A DNA stretch of 64,000 bases from Euglena gracilis (taxonomy: Eukaryota > Euglenida > Euglenophyceae > Euglenales), in the NCBI GenBank assembly GCA_039621445.1, contig CP154957.1, positions 24,404,938 through 24,468,937 of the forward strand. The letters are read 5' to 3'. Below, in pieces: positions 33,416 to 42,754 of the stretch (its first letter is position 1; each line of letters opens with the position of its first letter). The translations under genes were made by a program, and so were the position numbers. Under the pieces are notes generated by a model. That model ran no database searches, was not told the origin of the DNA, and saw only the letters and a program-made list of their open reading frames with translations.

Positions 33416-35839
33416 ACGATGGTTGGCCCGACCTGTTTGTTACCGACCATATGGTCGGTAACAACCAACTGGAGGTCTGCCGACCATGTGGTCGGTAGAA
33501 ACGATCCATGGTTTTCCATTTCAGAAGCATACAAACCAGGCTCGTGCTGCGGGCAGGCACCCCATAGCACCCAATCCGACCCCCCCCCCAGGGGGGTAGG
33601 GTTTTGGGGGGTGCCTGCCCACAGCAGGCACCCCCGGGGGAGGGGCAGGGTTGTAAATCTCTGGGGGGGGGTGGGGGACCCCCCCTTCCGAAACTAGTCG
33701 TCAATGTCAACCTCCTCCCCCTGCCCCTGCCCACAACCTTCATACTAGGCTTCACAGGCATAACAAAAATATCTGGGGGGACCCGGGCGATTATTCCCCC
33801 CACCCAGTTTTCGGCTCCGTGGGGGGGAATAATCAAAAACTGATAGCCCCTTCTTGAGGCTCAACATGACATTTTGGCAAAATGGCCAAAAATGGCCGTA
33901 ACTTGGGACAGGTGGGGAGTTGCGAGGAAATCAAAATACTGTCAGATAGGGCATTTTAAGGGCTTCAATTTGGTTCTCCTGACATTTCCTCTGATTCTCC
34001 GCCATTTTTGAGAAATTTCAGAAAAAATTGACTTCTTGACCCCCAAAAACGGCCGAAATTTCGGCGACCAAAAAATGGAGGTGGGAGGGGGTCCCCACCC
34101 CCTAGTTTCTAGAAGACAAACTCAAAGCCAGTACACCACAGGCTGTGCTTGACTCACTTGCGGCGAGGGCGTAAATTGTTTATTTGTGCGTGCAGTTCTG
34201 CTGCAAGCTGTACATCCAGCTGCGCAGCAATGGCATCGACATCGGCAGCCGGAGCGTCGTCATGACACTCGGCGTCAAGGCCGTCCGCCGCCCGCGCGGC
34301 CGCCCTCGAACCCCCCTCCCCCCCCCCCCCTGCGTGGCCGCCCGCGCGGCCGCTCGCCCCCCCCCCCCTGTGCCTAGCCTCCAATGAACTTACTATAACA
34401 TTCCGATTGTTTTCCCCGGTGGAATTTTCCCCCACCATTTTTCGCCCGAAAATAGGAAAGTTGGACCTGGGTGATTATTTCCCCCCCAAAATTTTTCAGA
34501 CGATCCGGATGGTTTTTTCACAAAAAAAAATTTATTGGCTATGCTAGGCACAGTGGGGGGAGGGGGGGTCCAGGGGGGGGGGGCGAGCGGCCGCGCAGGG
34601 GGGGGAGGGGGGGGGTCCCGGACCCCCCCCCCCCGAGCGGCGCGCCTAGCCTCCATTAGGGGTCCGGGGGGGGGGGGCAACAGTCCCCCCCCCCCGGAGG
34701 AGGCCGTAGGCCAACTAAGTTCATTAGACGTTCACCCATGGCCATCCTTGCCTTGCACACGCAAAGAGAATTCACTTTTTTTTGAATGTGGGACGGTTTT
34801 TGACAGTTTCAAGGTCATTCCAATGTGTTTCCATCCATTTTGAGTCAAATTTACTGAATCCAATTTTGAGGGGGGGGGGGGCTTAAAATTTCAAAAAGGG
34901 GGCCGACCTGTGGTGGTCAGGCCGACCACCATTTTTTTGCACTATCCCCCCTTCTGAGATTTAAGCCCCCCCCCCCCGGGGAAAACAGAACTGAGTCGCT
35001 TTTGTAAGTCACTTGGTCACCCCCCGCACCCCCCTCAAATAGCAACCCCCCCTGTCGTGGTCCGAACTTAACCAGACAAGGGGTGGTTCTCGGGACCCGA
35101 ACTTGACTGCCTAGCCCGGCTCCGTGCGGAATATTGGCCATGCTACTTCTGGAGGTCGGGCCGACCATTGGCCATGGCTTATCGACCTGGGGTAATGCAG
35201 TTGATTGGAGGCCGGGCCGACCTGGTCGGCCAGACCTCCAATGGTCGATAAGCCATTGCCAATGGTCGGCCCGACCATGGTCGGCACGACCTCCGGGATC
35301 GTCATAGCCGCGGAGCCTGCGCAAGGTCACCCCTTCAATACCATAAAAACCACTTGCAAAGTCAACCAGGGGGTGCAGGACCTCCCCCCCCCCCAAGTAC
35401 CAACCCTCCGTGTTTCTATCAGGGGGGAGGGGCTAACAGTTGATTGACCAGACCCAAAAAGGCCGAGACAGGTCCCGACAGCAGGCTCCGCGCGGAATAA
35501 TGGCCATGCTACTTCTGGAGGTCGGGCCGACCTAGGTCAGGCCGACCATTGGCCATGGCTTATCAACCTCTGGAGGTCGGGCCGACCAGGTCGACCTCCA
35601 GGCTCCGAGCGGAAAATTGGCCATGGAACTTTTGGTGGTCGCTAGCGACCATGGTCGCTAGCGACCGAATTCTGGCGACCGGTCGCTAGCGACCGTTGGT
35701 GGTCGGAGCGACCGGTTGCTAGCGACCACCAATAATTCGACCACCCCCCCCCCTCTCAGAAGATTTTTAAGTCCCCCCCCCTGTCCTGTGAAGGAAAAAT
35801 TTCCCTCAGAGAAAAACATGAAATTTTATATCAAAAAGG
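33416..35839. repeat. GACC/GGTC palindrome families, no gene
   Basis: Nested palindromes are made of GGTCGGTAACAAC, GGTCGGGCCGACC and GGTCGCTAGCGACC words at 33,415-33,500, 35,150-35,300, 35,515-35,600 and 35,635-35,735. Related blocks recur at 36,640-36,740, 38,735-38,825 and 39,508-39,590. 33,545-33,650 is a copy of the GGTGCCTGCC palindrome of 9.9 kb. No coding exon was found. Confidence 0.65.
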
Positions 35840-36094
35840 CGCCTTAGGACTGTTTCGTTTACGGTGCGCGTGGCATTACATGCGCGCATGGCCCTGGGTC
35901 GGTTACCCCCGGAAGGGATTTTGTTATTGGAGGGCGGGGGGGGGGCGGGGGGGGGGGGGGGGGCAGCCCCCCCCCGCTAGACGACCAAGGGCGCCGAAGG
36001 CGCCTTAGGACTGTTTTGTTTACGGTGCGCGTGGCATTTACATGCGCGCATGGCCCTGGGTCGGTTACCCTCCGTGGGGGATTTTGTTAGTGGT

Positions 36095-36129
<35 letters not shown>

Positions 36130-36545
36130 CCCCCCCCCCGCTGGACGACCAAGGGCGCCGAAGGCGCCTTAGGACTGTTTTGTTTACGGTGCGCGTGGCA
36201 TTACATGCGCGCATGGCCCTGGGTCGGTTACCCACCGGAAGGGATTTTGTTATTGGAGGGGGGGCCGTGCGGGGGGGGGGGGCGGCAGCCCCCCCCCCCG
36301 CTAGACGACCAAGGGCGCCGAAGGCGCCTTAGGACTGTTTCGTTTACGGTGCGCGTGGCATTACATGCGCGCATGGCCCTGGGTCGGTTACCCCCCCAGA
36401 GGGGATTTTGTTGTTGGAGGGCGGGGGGGGGGGGTGCGGGGGGGGGGGGGGGGGGGGCGGCAGCCCCCCCCCCGCTAGACGACCAAAGGCGCCTTTGGAC
36501 TGTTTCGTTTACGGTGCGCGTGGCATTACATCCGCGCCTGGCCCT
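35840..36545. repeat. Tandem repeat, about 4.4 copies of a 150-170-bp unit
   Basis: Each unit contains GGACTGTTTCGTTTACGGTG, CATGCGCGCATGGCCCTGGG, GATTTTGTTATTGGAGGGCG, a long G run, CAGCCCCCCCC and CTAGACGACCAAGGGCGCC. Copies differ mainly in G-run length (one run exceeds 30 G at 36,095-36,126). Open frames across the array simply follow the unit. Confidence 0.9.
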
Positions 36546-37185
36546 GGTAGCATCGTTTTGCAGTACAACTTGGGGGTTTTGCAATAAAATCCTATTGGGG
36601 GGGGGGGGCTTAAAAATTTTCTGAAGGGGGGGGGGGTGGTCGAAATTTTGGTGGTAGCGACCGGTCGCTAGCGACCGGTCGCTCCGACCACCAATGGTCG
36701 GTCGACCGTGACCAACGGTCGCTAGCGACCACCAAAAGTTCCACGGCCAATTTTCCACAATGAGCCCGACCTCCACTGTGTGCAAAAACCCCCCCTTTTT
36801 TGGAAATCCAAGCCCCCCCCTCAAAAATTCAATTCTCTTGTTTCAATTCAAAACAAACGTAAACACATCCGAATGTCCTTAAAAACGTCAAAAAAAACGT
36901 CCCAAATTCAAAGAAAAAAAATGGTGAAAAACGGCCAAATCAGGTGAGTTCCATAGTTCCATGGCCACTGACAAAAATTCCTTGGGTGTGCAAGGCCCTA
37001 ACCCTGAACCAGCATGGCCAATATTCCGCCCGGGGCCCTGACATTAGGTGACTCTGACTGTTTAAAAGGCCAAATTTTGGGCTGGGCAAACTCCTTCAAA
37101 AAGAACCCCATGAATCCTGTTCCCAGGACTCAGGTCAGAGTCTGCGTTTAAGACGGGGGGGCAATTTTTGGGCAATAAGATGGGG

Positions 37186-38617
37186 GGGGGGCAATTTTTG
37201 GGCTTAGGCGCCTTCGGCGCCAAGAGAAAATGGCCACTTTGATGGGGGGGGAACAAATTTGCCAAAACGGCCATTGTGAGGGAGGGGACACTTTGGGGGG
37301 GGGTCAATTTTTGGGCTTAGGCGCATTTGGCATTTGGCGCCAAGAGAAAATGACCACTTTGAGGGGGGGGGGGACAAATTTGGCAAAAAAAATTTGGCCA
37401 CTCTGAGGGGGGGGGGGGGGGAGGGTGTTTTTTTCTGTCCCAAGTGGCCAAAAGGGTGGTTCCCCAAAAATATCACCAGACAAGTTAGGTTAGGTAACAC
37501 CTTAACATCTCTTTAACATTTAACATCTTAACATCTTAGCATTCTCATCAACGTTGCAAAGTGCAGCAGGCAAAATGGGGTATGCAAAAGGTCTTTCACA
37601 TATATTCCCATGTTTAACGGTAATGTTACCACTATTTCGAAAGGATTCTAGTTCGGAAGACCACAGACGGCGGCCAAAATCTGCCCGGCGGCCACATATT
37701 CTCATTCCGAGGTTTCCGGCCATCCCAGATCTGTGCAGCGGATCCTAATTCAGCTTCGCTTTGTCACAAAAATCTGTCGTCAGTCTGCCGTCCGTCGTCG
37801 AGGTTGAGAAACACAGACTTTGACCAAAGCCATGTTGCTTTATAAACACAGCCTTAAATAACTGCGTCTTAAACGCAGACTCTGACCTGAGTCTGCGTTT
37901 CGAAACGCAGACTCAGGTCAGAGTCTGCGTTTAAGACGCAGTTATTTAAGGCTGTGTTTATAAAGCAACATGGCTTTGGTCAAAGTCTGTGTTTCTCAAC
38001 CTGACGACGGACGGCAGACTGACGACAGATTTTTGTGACAAAGCGAAGCTGAATTAGGATCCGCTGCACAGATCTGGGATGGCCGGAAACCTCGGAATGA
38101 GAATATGTGGCCGCCGGGCAGATTTTGGCCGCCGTCTGTGGTCTTCCGAACCAGAATCCTTTCGAAATAGTGGTAACATTACCGTTAAACATGGGAATAT
38201 ATGTGAAAGACCTTTTGCATACCCCATTTTGCAACGTTGATGAGAATGCTAAGATGTTAAGATGTTAAATGTTAAAGAGATGTTAAGGTGTTACCTAACC
38301 TAACTTGTCTGGTGATATTTTTGGGGAACCACCCTTTTGGCCACTTGGGACAGAAAAAAAACACCCTCCCCCCCCCCCCCCCTCAGAGTGGCCAAATTTT
38401 TTTGCCAAATTTGTCCCCCCCCCCTCAAAGTGGTCATTTTCTCTTGGCGCCAAATGCCAAATGCGCCTAAGCCCAAAAATTGACCCCCCCCCCAAAGTGT
38501 CCCCTCCCTCACAATGGCCGTTTTGGCAAATTTGTTCCCCCCCCCATCAAAGTGGCCATTTTCTCTTGGCGCCGAAGGCGCCTAAGCCCAAAAATTGCCC
38601 CCCCCCCAAACAGGGTT
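37186..38617. repeat. Large inverted repeat with 0.7-kb arms and no spacer
   Basis: The arms meet at TTTCGAAA (centre between 37,901 and 37,902). Left-arm landmarks recur inverted in the right arm. These include GGCGCCTTCGGCGCC at 37,207 and about 38,570, GATCTGTGCAGCGGATCC near 37,730 and 38,065, and the CCAAAGCCATGTTGC stretch. The arms differ by a 15-bp deletion in the right arm (opposite left-arm bases near 37,560-37,575), a T/C change near 37,650 and G/C-run lengths. A partial third copy lies at 41,850-42,125. Confidence 0.9.
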
Positions 38618-39039
38618 TGACATAAGGAGGGCGTACATGGTTTAGGTGGGGGGGGTGTCCCCCCCACCCCCCCCCCCTCCGCCAGGGCCTCCGCTAGGGC
38701 CGGCTCCGAGCGGAAAATTGGCCATGGGACTTTTGGTGGTCGCTAGCGACCGGTCGCTAGGGTCGCTAGCGACCGGTCGCTAGCGACCATTGGTGGTCGG
38801 AGCGACCGGTCGCTCCGACCACCAATTTTAAGTCCCGCCCCCCCCTCGAACAAGTTTTTAAGCCCCCCCCCGCGAAAATTTTTTTTTTCAAATTTGGAGG
38901 AAAATGACTCAAAACCCACCCAAATGCCTTCCAAACCCTCCATTCGGGGGTCAATTTGCAAAAAAAATTGAGTAATATCTTCTCTTTGCACCTGTTCTGT
39001 GAAACCATAGCCATAGTGTGACTTTATCCTTACCTTGCA

Positions 39040-39405
39040 CACATAAGATTACATTCATTACGGAGCGCGACTCGGCCATCCTTGCCTTGCACACACAAGG
39101 GAATTTTGTTATTTTGGGCGGGGGGGGGGTCCGGGGGGGGGCGGCAGCCCCCCCCCCCCCCCGGAGGAGGCCGTAGGCCGACTAAGTTCGCGTATATTGC
39201 AAATTAACCACAAAAGTACCCTTGGGGGACCCTTGCACACATAAGACTACATTCAATACGGAGCGCGACTCGGCCATCCTTGCCTTGCACAGACAAGGGG
39301 ATTTTGTTATTTTGGGCGGGGGGGGGGGCCCGGTGGGTGCGGCAGCCCCCCCCCGGAGGAGGCCGTAGGCCGACTAAGTTCGCGTATATTGCAAATTAAC
39401 CACAA
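39040..39405. repeat. Two-copy tandem duplication of about 190 bp
   Basis: Both units contain ACGGAGCGCGACTCGGCCAT, CCTTGCCTTGCACA, GGGATTTTGTTATTTTGGGC, G and C runs and GGAGGAGGCCGTAGGCCGAC followed by CGCGTATATTGCAAATTAAC. A partial relative lies at 34,690-34,790. Confidence 0.85.
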
Positions 39406-39599
39406 AAATTGAACCCCGAATGGAAATTTTGGAAAATATTTGGATAAAAATTTTTGGAGGGGGGGGGGGGCTTAAAAATTTTTTAGAGGGGGGGGGGTGG
39501 ACTTAAAATTGGTGGTCGGCCCGACCACCAATGGTCAGTAGACTTGGTCGCTAGCGACCGGTCGCTAGCGACCACCAAAAGTTCCATGGCCAATAATCC

Positions 39600-40648
39600 G
39601 CAATGAGCCGCTAGGGCCGGCGGGTAAGGTAACGGACGTGAAATTTCACCCAATTTCACCCTTTTTGCGTATTATTTCAGAGCCTATTTTTCAGCATTTT
39701 TCAGTAAGGATTCAGAGGTTTATCCTTTATGAATTCTCCTAAACAGAGACATCCGCCGGCGGGATGGCAAATATTTGCTTCCGTCTCGTTCTGCTTCGCT
39801 GCTGCCGGAATTTCCCTCGCAGGAGTGAGGAACCGCAGAAGGCAGAAGGTGTACACCCAACCTTTTTAAGACCCCGGGAGGGGGGCCCACCCACCCAGGG
39901 TGCTCCCACAGTCAGGGTGGCACTGGACCCCCCCCCCCCCGGCTGGGGGGCGGGGCCCTCCAAAACCAGAAAGGCAATTTTTAAAAAAATTTCGGCGCTT
40001 CCCGCCAAAAAGGCGCCCCGGCGTGGGACCCCGACTTTTTTTGCCAAAAAAAGATGGAAAATTTTTCTGCACTTCTTTTCAGAATCATGAATTTTATTCA
40101 CAATGTGCATGGTTCAAGAACACCGAAAGCCGAACAAAATACTCGTGGGAAGCAACATCAGTTCGCTGAGTCGCTTAAATCTCAACTTCGGTGCACAACT
40201 CCTTGACCAATAACCAAAGGCTCTGGGTGATGCCAGGACAATTGCAAATGGAAAGACTTCATTCACTTCCAGGGTTTGACAGCGTCACAGCTGGGGCGTT
40301 GGTCTGATGACGGGCAAAAAAATGCAACCTTCTGGGGGGGGGTGCCCAAAAAAAGGGACTTCAGGGGGGCAAAAAATTTTCTCTTCGGGGGCCAAAAAAG
40401 TGAGTTTGTGGGGGCAGACCGAGACTTTCTTGGGCTGGTCTGGGGCAGAACTGACTTTCGGAGCGGAACGGGGATTGATTTCAGTGGGGGGGGGGGCAGA
40501 AGGAGATTTTTGGGGGGACAATCACAGGAACTCATGTGGGGGGGAAATGGCTTTCTGGGGAGGGGTGCTGAAACACGAACAACGCTCTACGGGCCAAGTC
40601 AAACCCTGGGCCTCAGGATCTCCAGAAGTGGTAGTTGTTCCACGCACC
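39600..40648. other. Repeat-rich stretch, no gene
   Basis: 39,865-40,045 is related in sequence to the hAT-like MITE bodies (CTTTTTAAGACC, CAATTTTTAAAAAAATTTCG, GGCGCC words) but lacks a clear right end. 40,330-40,560 is G-run-rich. No exon is supported. Confidence 0.5.
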
Positions 40649-40885
40649 GTAGTCAATCGTCGTCTGGATGGTGTCGAACTTGCACCCAATTTTTGAATCG
40701 GATCTGAAACGGAGATGGCCATGCAGCGAACACCATCCTGTCCAAAGCCGGCCTGCAAGATGTGCGGGGCTCCCTTTGTCACCTTAAAGATCTGGCCAGT
40801 CGACTTCTGCCGGCAATGTAGCAAGTGTGGCAGTCCAGCACAGGGGCATTGTTGCCAATCTGACCAGGGTGTTCAGAATGATGAC
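40649..40885 (-). pseudogene. EF1A: EF-1alpha 3' exon, frameshifted, with P-type ATPase-like insert
   Basis: On the minus strand, after a TTTCTTCAG acceptor, the sequence encodes VIILN in the frame that continues the upstream exon. After a one-base loss, HPGQIGNNAPVLDCHTCYIA follows in another frame. This is the EF-1alpha stretch VIILNHPGQI...APVLDCHT of domain III. EF-1alpha should go on directly with ACKFD. Here CKFDTIQTTID appears only about 120 bases later (from 40,684). The intervening bases are open in a third frame and read TGQIFKVTKGAPHILQ and DGVRCMAIS, a pattern known from the nucleotide-binding domain of P-type H+-ATPases. EF-1alpha delivers aminoacyl-tRNA to the ribosome; this copy cannot encode it. 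Confidence 0.75.
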
Positions 40886-41164
40886 CTGAAGAAACGTGAA
40901 TGTGAAAAGGAACAAAACGGCGGATTTGTCCATCTTTTGCACAGAATGCAACCAAAAACATTTTTGAAGCCAGACATGGGGGCCCAGGGAGGTTCAAAAA
41001 ATTTTCGGCACTTCTCGAAGAGAAGGATGACCAAAAGCCTGGTCAAGGGACACACACTGCCCCCCCCAGAGTCCAAAGTGAAAGCGCAAACCAACCTTGT
41101 AACAGCAGATTAAGAAAACACTCTGCCAACCCAAGTCCTGCTGAGCGTTTAGAGAGTGGCTTAC

Positions 41165-41338
41165 CTGGGCAGTGAAGTCAGCAGCCTCCTTGGCGGGATC
41201 TTTCTTGGCGTTCGAGGCCACATAACCACGGTGAATATCCTTGACAGTGTTGACTGCACCGTACTTGAGTAACCTTCCATTCCCGTCAATAGCGACGGGG
41301 AGGTAGTGCTGCCAACCCCGTTGTCTTCCAGGGCATAT
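41165..41338 (-). pseudogene. EF1A: EF-1alpha exon preceding 40,885 (minus)
   Basis: The exon is bounded by TTTCGCAG and CAG|GTAAGC on the minus strand, 174 nt in frame. Its C-terminal half reads [20 protein letters not shown] and [11 protein letters not shown], the conserved EF-1alpha sequence just before VIILNHPGQ. The N-terminal half is out of register: GCCCTGGAAGACAAC in another frame gives ALEDN...VG, as expected for the ALPGDNVGF motif, so small insertions have shifted the frame. Intron position (AQ|VI) and splice sites are preserved, so this is an ordinary duplicated gene copy in decay and not a processed pseudogene. Confidence 0.75.
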
Positions 41339-42422
41339 CTGCGAAAGAAAAAAAATAGGGCAAGTCAAACCAGGACATGGGGGAAGTCCTACCAGGGACC
41401 GCATTTAGGATTTGCGTTCCAAGGGTGTTTCCTAACTTTCATGTACGGAAAATGAAAGGAAAGGTTTCACAGATTTTATCTTTCTTTCAGAGCAGTTTTC
41501 ATGAATTGAACAACCCTACTCCTGGCCCGCAGGGGGGGGTCCGGACCCCCCCCCCCACCTGCCAGGGGGGTCCGGACCGACCCTCGGGGGGGTTCCCGGC
41601 ACCCCCCTCCAAAAAGGGTCAATTTTTTCCCTCGGCGCTTTGCGCCGAAAATTTTTTGCATTTTTGGCACATTTTTGCCCAAAAAGTGCCCAAAATGGCA
41701 CTTTTGGTCGTTTTGGGGGGTCAAAATTTTTCGGTAACCCAGACCGCGCAACTGTTTAGGTGGGGGGGGTGCCCCCCCCCCCCCCCCCCCCTCCTGGCCC
41801 GCAGGGGGGGTCCGGACCACCCCCCCCCACCTGTCCTTATATCGAACCCTGCCCCCAAAGTGTCCCCTCCCTCACAATGGCCGTTTTGGCAAATTTGTTT
41901 CCCCCCCCTCAAAGTGGCCATTTTCTCTTGGCGCCAAAGCCCAAAAATTGACCCCCCCCCCCCAAAGTGTCCCCTCCTTTATTTCTGCATCATTGGGATG
42001 TTTCGGGGCCCAAATATTGTGAACACAATTTTCCAGGTCGGAGTCCGTGTTTAGAAACACAGACTTTGGTCAAAGTCTGTGTTTCTAAACACAGACTTTG
42101 ACCAAAGCCATGTTGCTATAAACACAGCCTTAAGGCAACCGAATTGTCATTTTGGAGGTGGTCGAGTAGAGAGAACAAGTGCCAAATGACCATTAAAATG
42201 AATATTGCCACCATGTTTTTTTTTAACAAACCCTCCAGAGGGTCTTTTCCACTCCACTTTTTTGGATTTCTCGTGGGGAAAGTGATTCACAAAGAAACAA
42301 GGAATCCTTTTGACTTGCTCCACAAGCTGCATGTTGATGTGAGGTGTGGGGGGGCAGGAACAAAGGAAGGAAACTGCCTAAATTGACATTCATGGAGTTT
42401 TCTCATTTCCTTTTGCAGCAAG
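41339..42422. repeat. Palindromic repeats, partial copy of the 37-kb arm
   Basis: 41,520-41,830 has TGGCCCGCAGGGGGGGTCCG palindromes and a CGGCGCTTTGCGCCG hairpin. 41,850-41,985 repeats the outer arm of the 37-kb inverted repeat. 42,047-42,125 repeats its inner arm, with its own palindrome TAGAAACACAGACTTTG/CAAAGTCTGTGTTTCTA. No gene is supported. Confidence 0.7.
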
Positions 42423-42542
42423 ATGCAGTCCATAGCTGGTCTGAAGACAACGTACAAGATCATCACCCCAGCACAGAAGTTGAATGATTCACTATTCAAA
42501 GAGGAGGGAGGTTTTCTTTTTGAGCATGCTTCTTTGAGATGA
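42423..42542 (+). CDS. Small open frame after splice acceptor, unknown
   Basis: CTCATTTCCTTTTGCAG (ending 42,418) precedes CAAG and an ATG at 42,423. The frame encodes 39 residues (MQSIAGLKTTYKIITPAQKL, ending EHASLR) before TGA. It lies 134 bp before the FKBP12 start codon on the same strand. It may be the last exon of an upstream gene, or an upstream open frame in an FKBP12 leader exon. No family is recognised. Confidence 0.35.
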   Translation: MQSIAGLKTTYKIITPAQKLNDSLFKEEGGFLFEHASLR

Positions 42543-42675
42543 ATCCTGCGAACAATCACCTGGACGTTTTGACAGGATCATATGAAACGGGGGGTTGAGT
42601 GTGAATCACACCCCATTTTTTTCAGACAGATTTGCAAATCTGTGTCAAAAAAGCCAAGAACCTGGTTCATTTAAA

Positions 42676-42754
42676 ATGGCAAACCTTCCAACTTCTGCAT
42701 TCGGTTCAGGTGCCACTGTGCAGAAGGGCAACACTGTGACCGTGCACGCAACAG
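42676..42754 (+). CDS. FKBP12: FKBP12 exon 1
   Basis: ATG at 42,676 in the context TTTAAAATGG. It encodes MANLPTSAFGSGATVQKGNT then VTVHAT and one base of the Gly codon (donor ACAG|GTGCC). This is the N-terminal strand region up to VHxTG; the residue after VH is Ala where animal proteins have Tyr. Confidence 0.92.

Noticed and set aside
37186-38617. Inverted repeat as a simple assembly fold-back
   Set aside because: The arms differ by a 15-bp deletion, substitutions and run lengths, which a fold-back of one strand would not create. Not fully excluded without long reads.
40649-40830. A genuine P-type H+-ATPase gene
   Set aside because: Only about 40 residues are present. The sequence between KGAPHILQ and GVRCMAIS is too short for the family, and EF-1alpha sequence lies on both sides.
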